A DNA stretch of 64,000 bases from JAGQPD01 sp020426865 (lineage in GTDB: Bacteria > Planctomycetota > Planctomycetia > Pirellulales > Pirellulaceae): contig JAWKTN010000001.1 in NCBI GenBank assembly GCA_041399065.1, positions 1,302,001-1,366,000 of the forward strand. Reading direction: 5' to 3'. The notes beneath the pieces were generated by a model, which did not search any database, had not been told where the DNA came from, and saw only the letters and a list, made by a program, of their open reading frames with translations. Numbering within the stretch: the first letter of the stretch is position 1; every line of letters begins with the position of its first letter. Of this stretch, positions 42,224-50,944 are shown piece by piece. A program made the position numbers and the translations under genes.

Positions 42224-43513
42224 TCATCGACGGTTCCACCGTTCCAGGGACGCACCGGACACGCTCTTGACGTTCCTCGTGGCGGCCAAGTCCTCCACCC
42301 AGTCTGCTGCGACCTCCAAGCCGTCCTCTCCCTTGGCTCGACTGGCCAATGCCCGGCAGCGATTGTGCATGTCTTGAGACACTAGTTGGGCCAGCGCGTG
42401 ACTCAGTTTTTCGCTAGTCCTGCATCGCGGTCCGAGTGTAAGACCCAGGCCCAATTTAGCAACTCGTGCTGCGTTGTCGGGTTGGTCCCATGCGAGCGGC
42501 AAGATGAGCTGCGGGCATCCTGACTCGAGGGCCGCTGCCGTTGTCCCGACACCGCCGTGGTGAACGACTGCGGCGCAGAGCGGGAGCAATTGGCGGAACG
42601 GAGCGAAAGGACAGTGATGTATCAATGGCGGCAAATTCGTCGGGATCAGGTCGGCGTATTTCGTCGCGAGTATGCCTCGCGCACGAAGCGAATGGCAGGC
42701 CTCCACTGCACTGCGGAAGAAACCGGAAGCGTGTGTCATCCCAGTGCCGAGGGTGAACAAAATCGGTGGCGGTCCGTCCTCGCAGAATTGCCGTACCTCT
42801 TCGGCTAGGCTTCCACGCATGCCGTCAAACCGGCCGAACCCCGCCAGACGAATTTGAGTTGGCCAGTCGGACTGGTGAGCTGCATACCAGCTGGGGAATA
42901 GTCCAATCACCAAGTCCGGAGACAACCACCAACGGAAAAGGCGACGGATGGGAGGTAGTCCGAGACCACGCCGAACACGATTAAGCGAGGAAGCGACCAG
43001 TACGTACCCTGCGGCGTCGACGGCGAGCCAATAGAGATGTCGGAAGGGATGCGGGAGCCAAGTCGGAATGGTCAGGCCGCCGGGCATTTCCGGTGGCGCC
43101 ACGCTACTCGGCACGAGGCCGGGCTGGAGCAGCAGAGAGGCCATGGGGATACCGAGGGTCTCCTGTACCAACCGTGCTGCCAAAACACCGGGGTTCGCGA
43201 CAAGCACGCTCTCGGCATGCCGGACTACATGCACTAGCGCCTCGTATTGCCGATGTATCATGGGGCCGCCCCACCGAGCCATCATGATCCCGCTTCTTAG
43301 CGGGTGCCATAAGTCCGGGTTGGCGAGCATGCTGTGGAATTCGTCCGCTGTGACGAGGGGAATAAACTCCATCCCGAGTGCCTCCGCGCGAACGCGGTAG
43401 GGCTCCGGTGCGGCCAACGTAACATGGTGCCCGCGGGCGAGTAGCGTCGCGCCCAGTCCAATGTGAGGGAAGATGTCTCCGTCGGTACCCAGGGTCGCCA
43501 AAACAATGCGCAT
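42224..43513 (-). CDS. UGT-like glycosyltransferase (GT1 family)
   Basis: About 429 residues. The N-terminal Rossmann domain starts MRIVLATLGTDGDIFPHIGL with GHHVTLAAPEPYR. The C-terminal donor-binding domain has VVHHGGVGTTAAALESGCPQ and LILPLAWDQPDNAARV, typical of glycosyltransferases acting on lipids, sterols or macrolides. Its length is normal for the family. AAAGGA nine bases upstream selects 43513 over 43534. Acceptor and sugar cannot be named. No natural-product gene cluster surrounds it. Confidence 0.9.
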   Translation of the reverse strand: MRIVLATLGTDGDIFPHIGLGATLLARGHHVTLAAPEPYRVRAEALGMEFIPLVTADEFHSMLANPDLWHPLRSGIMMARWGGPMIHRQYEALVHVVRHAESVLVANPGVLAARLVQETLGIPMASLLLQPGLVPSSVAPPEMPGGLTIPTWLPHPFRHLYWLAVDAAGYVLVASSLNRVRRGLGLPPIRRLFRWWLSPDLVIGLFPSWYAAHQSDWPTQIRLAGFGRFDGMRGSLAEEVRQFCEDGPPPILFTLGTGMTHASGFFRSAVEACHSLRARGILATKYADLIPTNLPPLIHHCPFAPFRQLLPLCAAVVHHGGVGTTAAALESGCPQLILPLAWDQPDNAARVAKLGLGLTLGPRCRTSEKLSHALAQLVSQDMHNRCRALASRAKGEDGLEVAADWVEDLAATRNVKSVSGASLERWNRR

Positions 43514-43898
43514 GCGGTCCGATCCTTTAACCACGATAAGGCTTCGAAATGGAGTCCCTGGCGACTACGGGGATGTCCCTGCTTCGGCTTACTATACGAT
43601 TCCAAAGATCCCGGAAGGCGAAGGAAATGTGATCACGCTTTCCACGGGACCACAATTCGTGCAATTCGTAGGACTTTACATGTCACCCGGGGGCCCCGTA
43701 CGCAACCATTCTTGACAGTAAACCCGCAGGCTCTCCATGGTGCGCGTCCGGGGGAGGCGGCCAACTACCACCCTCCGTTCGATTTTGCAGTATCACGAAA
43801 ACTACGGCGTGTCTTGCGCATGCGTCCCGCCACGCGGATCAATCGAACGTACTGCGCTAATTCGGTTGCGATTCTGCCGTTACCGGGTTGGCACCCCA
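43514..43898. other. Intergenic region with an orphan protein-like frame
   Basis: Between the glycosyltransferase start and the 3' end of the GH2 gene. A plus-strand frame (about 43553-43713) reads GVPGDYGDVPASAYYTIPKI and GEGNVITLSTGPQFVQFVGL, which looks protein-like. It lacks a start context and matches no family I know. It may be the remnant of an exported protein gene. Confidence 0.4.
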
Positions 43899-46800
43899 TC
43901 ACGGGCCAAATGACACTTTTTCGGCACGACGCTGTTCCACCTCTTCGATCCTCTCGATGGGCTTTAGCAAAAACGCAAACCGGTAGGGTCTGGCTTTAAG
44001 CGTATACTCTGAGCGGGCTCGAGCGCCCCACGAATCGTCGCCGGCGACACCGGTCTGGGCCATGTCGATTTGGAGCGAATTCGTGTCGCGTAATCGCGTA
44101 AGTTCGAATTCGTGTTTGGCAAGGTCGATGTCGGGAATCGCATAGGGAAGAATGCTAAAATTCAGCGATTGGTCCGGGATCGTGGACTGCTCGGCATCGT
44201 TAAACACTGCCAGGCCGTTGCCGGTTTCCGTCGTCAGTGCGAACCAACGCGTGCTCGTGTGATTGCCCGTTTCTTGTGGTTCGGAGTACGGGAAAACCTG
44301 TTCCTCGACTGTGCCTTGATACACACCCACGGGATATTCGTCGCGATCGAAGTAGCTTTCCTGCGGTCCTGGACCGAGCCAGGCGACTTTGCCGTATGAG
44401 CGTGGCACGAAGGCCTGCAGCCCGAATCGGGGTAGCTCGGGGGTGCCGTCGCGTGGTTGCCCCATCTCCGCTTGAACGTGCAATTCACCACGGCTGCTGA
44501 AGGTATACTGCAGCGTGTAGTCGGCATCGACGGCGTTGATGTGACCCGTGGCGATCACCCGTACAACACTCGGACTCAACCTTTGGGCCTCCACCGATTC
44601 CACTCGCCAGCTAGCGCCGGCATTTCGCCAGACGGCCAGCCGATTCGGCATTTGGTTGCCGCGTTCGTTGTCCATGGGAGCACGCCAGAAATTTGGCACC
44701 AGCGGCGTCGTGAGTAACTCCTCGCGGTTTCGCGTGATCTGTGTGATCAGGCCGGTTTGGGTGTCGATGGCAACCAGCAGGCCGGTCGTACCTGCGTTGA
44801 GAATAATGGCATCGTCGGTCTTTTCCATGGCTACGGGCTGACGAGGCGCCTCCGGGACGGCCGGTTCCTTGGAAGGTGGCAAGCGGAATTGCTCCCAGGC
44901 GACGAGATGCCCGGCCTTTGCGTAGGACATGTCGGTCTTCAATTTCCATTGCAGTTCCAGGAAGTACTCCTTGCCGGCATCGGGCTGCAGGGCACTGATG
45001 GGAATGGCAATATGGGCGGTCTCGCGCGGCTGCAAGGCAAGATCGTCAATCGTGCCAGTCTGCAATTCCGTGCCATCGCACGTGATTCGCCAGCTGCCCG
45101 CAAGCCGTTCGGCCGGCTGGATGAAGTCATACCAATTTTGGACTTTGACCACGGCCGCGGTCAGGTCGACCGCTTCCACGATGATTGGTTGCATTGCTTT
45201 CTTGATCGCCGGCATCGCCGGTTTGGGGCGCCGGTCTGCGTTGACAACGCCGTTCATGCAGAAGTTGTCGTCGGAAGGGACACCGGGCGGTCCGAAGTCG
45301 CCACCGTAGGCAAAGAACTGGCGATCGGCCCCACCGCTTTCGATCGGAGACGTCTTCCGCAGATCGGCATGACCGACGAGCCCCTCCACCGGAGCGTCAC
45401 TCGACAATTCTTCCGCCGTGAGTGCCCGGTTGTAAATCCGTACTTCGCGGATCACGCCCGCGAATCGCCGCTCGGGTAGTTCGGCATTCCCCCCGACCCA
45501 CACTGGCCAGGCGTTGTTGACGACGGTTGCGCCCTGCGCAATTGCCTCGCGGACTTGATTGCCGTCCAAGAATAACCTTAAGGTAGTCCCGTCGTACGTG
45601 CCCGCAACGTGATGCCAATGTCCTGTCCAGTCGCCCGGCAGCTTCGACGAACAGGTAATCCATCGGTCGCCGTTATAGATATTCAGTTCCAGGTTGCCGC
45701 TGGCGTTCACCTTGAGGCTCCACTGCGAATCTCCTTTGCAGACGATCGGTCCGTGGGAATTCTGCGGGCCTTCTGGATACACCCACGCCTGCAATGTAAA
45801 GGGACCGCTCAAGTCTAATGACGGATCGTTGCCCAGGCTCACCGATCCACTCGCTCCACCATTGCCCGGTTGCCCTGTCAGTCGGCTGCGCTGTTGCGGC
45901 TTGTCAATCTGGACCTCGTATTGCGTTGGCACAGTTTTGAGGAGGCCCTGATCGACCCAATCCCAGATATGTCCCCCTTGAGCCGACCGAAGCTGGCGGA
46001 AGTATTGCCAGTACAAATCAAAATTGCCATTGCTATTTCCCATGGCGTGGGAGTATTCACAGAGAATCAGCGGTCGCCAGTCGGGGCGTTCTTCAAATTT
46101 CGATACCCAGTCCGGGCTGGGGTACATGGGACAGACGATGTCGGTGTTGTCCCCCCAACCGGCGCGTTCTGAGTGTACGGGGCGTGTGGGATCGAACATC
46201 CGCGTCCAATCGGCGCAGGCGGTGATGCCGACACCATCTCCCATTTCATTGCCCATCGACCAGATCACGATCGATGGGTGATTCTTGTCGCGCTGCACCA
46301 TCCGTTGGACTCGATCCAAGTGGGCCGCGGTCCATTCGGGTTTGTTGGCCAACGTGCGATCGGGGTCGTAACCGATACCGTGCGATTCGATGTTGGCCTC
46401 GTCAATGACAAACATTCCATATTCATCACAGAGGTCGTACCAGATCGGATGGTTGGGATAGTGCGATGTACGGACGGAATTAAAATTATTGCTTTTCATC
46501 AATTCGATATCGCGGCGCATACCGGCCACCGTGGTGGTGTGTCCCGTATCTGGTTCGTGCTCGTGCCGATTGACGCCACGAAACAGCACTTCCTTGCCGT
46601 TGACAAGTAGCTGTCGGTCGCGGATTTCCACTTCGCGGAAACCAACGCGTTGCGGAATCGCCTCGATCACCTTTCCATCTTCGCCGACGAGCGACATCAC
46701 CAACGTATAGAGGTTCGGCGATTCGGGATTCCAGAGTGCCGGCTTTTCGACCGACAACGTGGCGTGGACGCGACTTTCAAACCCTATCTGGCACGGAATT

Positions 46801-47744
46801 CGGGCGACGGTTGTCTCGGCTACGGCCTTGCCAGTCGCGTCGAACAGCTGCAAATTCCATTGCGGCTTACGATTGCCGGTCGCGGCGGAATGTTCGCCGT
46901 ATTGGATCACGTCGGCCATCACTTTTAGTTCGGCGTTGGTGTACGACGCATCCAAGTCGGTTACAACGCGATAGTCACGGACGTGCAGCTTCGGTGCCGA
47001 CCAAATCGATACGTCACGAAAGATACCGCTCAGTCGCCAGAAGTCCTGGCATTCCAGATAGGATCCGTCACACAACCGGTAGACCTGGACGGCCAATAGG
47101 TTTTCGCCCGGCTGTACCGCCTCGGTAATATCAAATTCGGCGGGTGTTCGCGACCCTTGGCTGTAACCGATTTCCTTACCATTGAGCCACACGGTGCAAG
47201 CGCTGTTGACGCCGTCGAAGCGCAGGAACAGCTCGCGGCCCTGCCACTCGCCTGGCACTTGAAACGTGTGCCGATAGTTGCCGATCCAATTCAGTTCCGC
47301 AGGCACGGTTGGAGGGGTCGGTCGGCCCCAGACGTAACTGGTATTCACATAAACAGGGTAACCAAACCCTTGCACTTCCATATTGCCGGGCACCCTGATT
47401 GTCGTCCAGTTCTCCAGCTTGGCCGTGGGCAAGTGAAAATCTTGCGGCGCCTTGTCGGGCGTTTCAGACCATACGAAATCCCACTGGCCGTTAAGCAGTT
47501 GAAAATTCGGGGACTCATAGTAGCCAGCCGCCCCGGCGTGGCTTCGAGCCGAGTCGGGATCGTTAAAGGGAAATGCGTGAGCGCGTGGAGGTTGCCGGTT
47601 TACCTGCAGGACTTGCAGGTCGTTCCACCGCGGCTGCTCGGCGCCGGAGACCGCCGCCACCGCCGCCATGATGCCCAGCATCAGGCAATTGCCAGCGAAC
47701 GTTTTCCGGTGATTGACGGTCGGCGTGATCATTCGACGAAGCAT
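43899..47744 (-). CDS. GH2 beta-galactosidase with inserted LamG domain
   Basis: 1,281 residues with a signal peptide (NCLMLGIMAAVAAVSGAEQ), so exported. LacZ-type domains follow in order: jelly-roll, Ig-like, TIM barrel, Ig-like and the C-terminal beta-sandwich (Bgal_small_N). The acid/base is in WSMGNEMGDG (~496) and the nucleophile in ILCEYSHAMGNS (~561). Between GGHIWDWVDQGL (~591) and FFAYGGDFGPPG (~811) is an insert of about 200 residues containing a LamG-like fold (LDLSGPFTLQAWVYPEG, WHHVAGTYDGTTLRLFLDG, EVRIYNRALTAEEL). The insert is in frame. GGAG nine bases upstream supports the start. Likely acts on a galactose-containing polysaccharide outside the cytosol. Confidence 0.93.
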   Translation of the reverse strand: MLRRMITPTVNHRKTFAGNCLMLGIMAAVAAVSGAEQPRWNDLQVLQVNRQPPRAHAFPFNDPDSARSHAGAAGYYESPNFQLLNGQWDFVWSETPDKAPQDFHLPTAKLENWTTIRVPGNMEVQGFGYPVYVNTSYVWGRPTPPTVPAELNWIGNYRHTFQVPGEWQGRELFLRFDGVNSACTVWLNGKEIGYSQGSRTPAEFDITEAVQPGENLLAVQVYRLCDGSYLECQDFWRLSGIFRDVSIWSAPKLHVRDYRVVTDLDASYTNAELKVMADVIQYGEHSAATGNRKPQWNLQLFDATGKAVAETTVARIPCQIGFESRVHATLSVEKPALWNPESPNLYTLVMSLVGEDGKVIEAIPQRVGFREVEIRDRQLLVNGKEVLFRGVNRHEHEPDTGHTTTVAGMRRDIELMKSNNFNSVRTSHYPNHPIWYDLCDEYGMFVIDEANIESHGIGYDPDRTLANKPEWTAAHLDRVQRMVQRDKNHPSIVIWSMGNEMGDGVGITACADWTRMFDPTRPVHSERAGWGDNTDIVCPMYPSPDWVSKFEERPDWRPLILCEYSHAMGNSNGNFDLYWQYFRQLRSAQGGHIWDWVDQGLLKTVPTQYEVQIDKPQQRSRLTGQPGNGGASGSVSLGNDPSLDLSGPFTLQAWVYPEGPQNSHGPIVCKGDSQWSLKVNASGNLELNIYNGDRWITCSSKLPGDWTGHWHHVAGTYDGTTLRLFLDGNQVREAIAQGATVVNNAWPVWVGGNAELPERRFAGVIREVRIYNRALTAEELSSDAPVEGLVGHADLRKTSPIESGGADRQFFAYGGDFGPPGVPSDDNFCMNGVVNADRRPKPAMPAIKKAMQPIIVEAVDLTAAVVKVQNWYDFIQPAERLAGSWRITCDGTELQTGTIDDLALQPRETAHIAIPISALQPDAGKEYFLELQWKLKTDMSYAKAGHLVAWEQFRLPPSKEPAVPEAPRQPVAMEKTDDAIILNAGTTGLLVAIDTQTGLITQITRNREELLTTPLVPNFWRAPMDNERGNQMPNRLAVWRNAGASWRVESVEAQRLSPSVVRVIATGHINAVDADYTLQYTFSSRGELHVQAEMGQPRDGTPELPRFGLQAFVPRSYGKVAWLGPGPQESYFDRDEYPVGVYQGTVEEQVFPYSEPQETGNHTSTRWFALTTETGNGLAVFNDAEQSTIPDQSLNFSILPYAIPDIDLAKHEFELTRLRDTNSLQIDMAQTGVAGDDSWGARARSEYTLKARPYRFAFLLKPIERIEEVEQRRAEKVSFGP

Positions 47745-47887
47745 TTACGTTGACTCCAGACCCTCGACAAGGCAAGTAACCAAATAACGGCCTTAGAATA
47801 GTCGATTCGGCCGAAGATTGCACCAGGGGGCCATCGCAGTGTTGGCACGCAAGAGCTCTAGCGCGTCATGCTTGCAGGTGACGCGAA

Positions 47888-48988
47888 TCAACGGGACAAG
47901 CGCGATTCGTCCGGAAACTCAAGCCCCAGCACAGGGCAGCGCCCCCAGTGCAATGCCAGCATCACGCAATTGATCCCCGAACCGATGCCAAACAGTCCCA
48001 CGCGGTCGTTTTGCTGCAAGTGCCCACGTTCGGCGCCGATGGCCAACGTGATCGGCAGCGCGGCCGATCCGGTATTGCCCAACCATGGGTAGGTTGCAAA
48101 GTCTTTCGCCATGTCCAGTTGCATGGTATCAAACAGCAGCTTATGGTGGGCACTGCCAACCTGATGGCATATCGTCTTGTCGATGTCCGCCCGTGTCCAA
48201 CCTGTGGCAGACATAAAAGTGTCAAGCGTGCGTCTGCCGGTTTCGATGCCGTGATGCAACAGCTGTTCGGAATCGGTGTCCATCAGCGGTTGCATGCCGG
48301 ACGCGACCGCCTCGTCTTGGCCACTGTGGCATAGATCATGGTAAGCCGTATTGGCCCGGTAAGCCGCCGCGATCAACGGCGTGCCCGTGCGACTGAGCTG
48401 CCGATCGGTCAGCAGTATCGCGCAACTGGCAGAGCCGATTGTGAGCGAAGCAATCGAGGACTTGATGCTGGCACGCGACAGGTCGTGACGCTCGTTGAGC
48501 ATCGTAACCGTCGTCTCCACCAATTGACGACTCCCCTCGGAACCGACCACCAGTCCTGCCTGGATCTGCCCCAATTCGATCATGTTGGCCACCTGCAGGA
48601 TGCCGTTGAGCAACCCCAGGCACGCATTGGAAAGGTCGTAGATCAAACAGTCCGGCGGCAATCCCAAATGGTGATGCACCGCACTTGCCGTGGCCGGCTC
48701 GAGATGGTCGCGACAGACCGAACCGTGCACCAACGCCCCCACCCGCGAAACGTCAAACTCCGCGGCCCGAAGCGCCAACCGACCACTGTGCACACTCACC
48801 TGACTAGGCAATGTCCCAGCCGGCCAAAATCGTCGCTCGCGGATTCCTGTCATTAACTCCAGTCGCCCGGCCGGCAACCGCAGCCGCGTATATAGCGGGG
48901 TCAGCCGCTCCTCAATCGCGTCACTGGTGACCACTTCCTGAGGTACACCATACCCCAGCGACTCAATGCATACTCGTTCGAACCGCAT
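47888..48988 (-). CDS. 3-oxoacyl-ACP synthase III (KAS III)-like enzyme
   Basis: 366 residues of the thiolase fold. Catalytic Cys in DLSNACLGLLNG, His in ICHQVGSAHHK and Asn in WLGNTGSAALP form the FabH/OleA-type triad. The protein is longer than FabH (~320) and has the extended N-terminus of the OleA/KAS III-like group common in Planctomycetes. The substrate could be an acyl-ACP or acyl-CoA. GAGGA eight bases upstream supports 48988. It is not beside fab or ole genes. The beta-galactosidase gene precedes it leftward on the same strand, 143 bases away. Confidence 0.88.
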   Translation of the reverse strand: MRFERVCIESLGYGVPQEVVTSDAIEERLTPLYTRLRLPAGRLELMTGIRERRFWPAGTLPSQVSVHSGRLALRAAEFDVSRVGALVHGSVCRDHLEPATASAVHHHLGLPPDCLIYDLSNACLGLLNGILQVANMIELGQIQAGLVVGSEGSRQLVETTVTMLNERHDLSRASIKSSIASLTIGSASCAILLTDRQLSRTGTPLIAAAYRANTAYHDLCHSGQDEAVASGMQPLMDTDSEQLLHHGIETGRRTLDTFMSATGWTRADIDKTICHQVGSAHHKLLFDTMQLDMAKDFATYPWLGNTGSAALPITLAIGAERGHLQQNDRVGLFGIGSGINCVMLALHWGRCPVLGLEFPDESRLSR

Positions 48989-49660
48989 CCGGTGTTCCTC
49001 GTCCCATGGTTGCCAACCCTAACGTCCTGCGTCCCGATCTTCGGTACTCTCGTGACCACTCTATCCCGAAATTACTATCCCGAAATTTCTCGACACGACT
49101 CACGATAGCAAAGCTGTCTCAAGTCCATGTATTGCTAGCATGCTATCAATGCTTGCACACGATGTAGGGTGGGGTGGGCTCTGGGGTACAAAATAGCCTG
49201 TAGGTATCGACAATTACGAAATGGAAAGTACAACTGGGGGCGACTTGCATCCACTAGCAGAAAGGGCATACGGACGAAGTGATCCAGGAAATCCGTTAGG
49301 AGTATACGAGGGCCGGTTCTGAAAGAGAATCCCATTCCGGCGTCGCGCCTAGGACGGCCGACGACTGCCGGCATCAATGGTTCTTCCGGTTTTTAGTCAG
49401 GGACGAATTTACTCGTGTATCTTCCCGCAGGGCGGCTTGTGGGCGATCGGCGATTTTGTTCCCCCCGTCTGATGATCAGAAGCCAGATGGACGTTGCGTC
49501 CCTGGAAGGTTGATGCCCAGTCGATTCGCTACCGACCGTGACCTGCGCTAGATTGGCCCTTGAGTGTAATTGCTTGTTCGTGCGGAAGAATCACGGGATG
49601 AGGACCCAAACCGTACGTGCGAACGGCAGATTGATTTGAGATCTGAAAAGGAGCCTTCAG
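48989..49660. other. Divergent intergenic region
   Basis: About 670 bases upstream of both the KAS III-like gene (minus) and the amidotransferase-like gene (plus). A short direct repeat of ATCCCGAAATT occurs twice near 49063 and 49078. Frames present are short and unrecognised, including an 80-codon minus-strand frame at 49135-49377 with no start context. Promoters for both flanking genes should lie here. Confidence 0.5.
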
Positions 49661-50419
49661 ATGCCACGTAAGCCAGTGATCGGTATTAACACAGATTTTC
49701 ATGCCGCGAACCACCAACGTCCAGCCTATTCTGTGTTAGCAGCCGGTTATTTTGACTGCATCCATGCCGCAGGCGGAATCCCGATGATCGTTCCGCCGAT
49801 CGTAGGAGACGATGACGACCTGAATTGTATTTTGGACCAATTCGATGGTTTTGTCCTGGTCGGTGGAGCCGACTTGGACCCGCGTCGCGACGGATTCATG
49901 CTGCACCCGAGTGTACGGCACATGGACCCGCGTCGCGAAGTGTTTGACCGTCGCCTGATGGACTTGATTGCCAGCCGCCGGATGCCCGTGTTTGGCATCG
50001 GCGCCGGCATGCAGCTGTTGAATGTCTCTCAGGGAGGCAATCTGCTGCTGCACATTCCCGAAGATCGCCCCGATGCCTTACCACACAAGGACCCCCAAGA
50101 CGAAGCCCATCGCCACGGGCTGTGTGTCGAGCTTGGGTCATTGATGGAACGTGTCTATGGCGATGGTGAAATCCGTGTCAACAGCCGTCATCACATGGCG
50201 GTCGATGACGTGGCACCAGGCTTCGCCATTACCGCACGGTCCCCCGACGGCATCGTCGAAGCGATTGAGTCGATTCAGGACGGATGGTTCGCGATGGGAA
50301 CTCAGTTCCACCCTGAAAGCCGATCCGCATCCGCGTTAGACATGCGCATCTTTGAAGAATTCATCGCCGGCATCACCGGCGACGTTGTGCTCCAAAGTGA
50401 CATGCGTCTGGTCGCGTAA
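49661..50419 (+). CDS. Class I glutamine amidotransferase-like (PuuD/peptidase C26) protein lacking the catalytic Cys
   Basis: 252 residues of the gamma-glutamyl-GABA hydrolase family fold. Conserved pieces are GINTDF, DGFVLVGGADLDP, the nucleophile-elbow position, VNSRHHMAVD, and QFHPE with the catalytic His and Glu. At the elbow the family GICRGMQ is GIGAGMQ here, so the nucleophile Cys and following Arg are replaced. Hydrolysis by the usual mechanism is therefore unlikely; a binding, structural or regulatory role is more plausible. AAAGGAG eight bases before the ATG is strong. A perfect hairpin follows 39 bases after the stop. Confidence 0.85.
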   Translation: MPRKPVIGINTDFHAANHQRPAYSVLAAGYFDCIHAAGGIPMIVPPIVGDDDDLNCILDQFDGFVLVGGADLDPRRDGFMLHPSVRHMDPRREVFDRRLMDLIASRRMPVFGIGAGMQLLNVSQGGNLLLHIPEDRPDALPHKDPQDEAHRHGLCVELGSLMERVYGDGEIRVNSRHHMAVDDVAPGFAITARSPDGIVEAIESIQDGWFAMGTQFHPESRSASALDMRIFEEFIAGITGDVVLQSDMRLVA

Positions 50420-50457
50420 TTCAGTTTCAATTCGCACTGCGAGCGACAGCAGGCAAG

Positions 50458-50495
50458 CGAACTCCGGCGGACATCACAACTTCCGCCGGAGTTCG
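50458..50495 (+). terminator. Strong 14-base hairpin after the amidotransferase-like gene
   Basis: CGAACTCCGGCGGA (50458-50471) and TCCGCCGGAGTTCG (50482-50495) are perfectly complementary with a 10-base loop. It lies 39 bases past the stop at 50419. There is no pronounced T-run, so efficiency as an intrinsic terminator is uncertain. Confidence 0.6.
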
Positions 50496-50944
50496 TAGCT
50501 TGACCTCTCTGAGCCAAGCCAGACACGGGTAGCCTCTCCGTGATACGTTAGCGTTCTTCTTTGGGCGTCTCTCGAACGACGATCATGGTTGGCGCGCAGT
50601 ACCGAGTCAATTCGACTCAGAGAGGTCGAGCCGTGAGCTGTTTTCCATGCGGCCTCGGTCCAGATCCTCGTAGTGACACTATTCCTTCCTTAGTGAGAAT
50701 TCGCCGATCGCGCGAGAATGTCCGGCTAGCATCCCAAGGCGCTGTGGCCCTTTTTGTGATGCTATGGGAGCTCGCAACGTCGTCGCAGAATCCACACGGG
50801 GACCGGACGAACAGATTGGCATTCTTTGATTTTGGACTTACTCTTGGGACTTAGGAGTATGATAGCAATAATCCCATCCCTAGCGTAGTTCACCAGGAGT
50901 GGGCAGCAGTATAACCGGTGCCTCCGTAGAAATTGGAACCAGCA
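50496..50944. other. Intergenic region before the formylmethanofuran dehydrogenase gene
   Basis: About 450 bases with no recognised coding frame. It should contain the promoter for the gene at 50945. No motif was identified with confidence. Confidence 0.45.

Noticed and set aside
44757..45479. 240-codon plus-strand frame in the GH2 gene
   Set aside because: Antisense to a clear LacZ-type protein; no domain seen.
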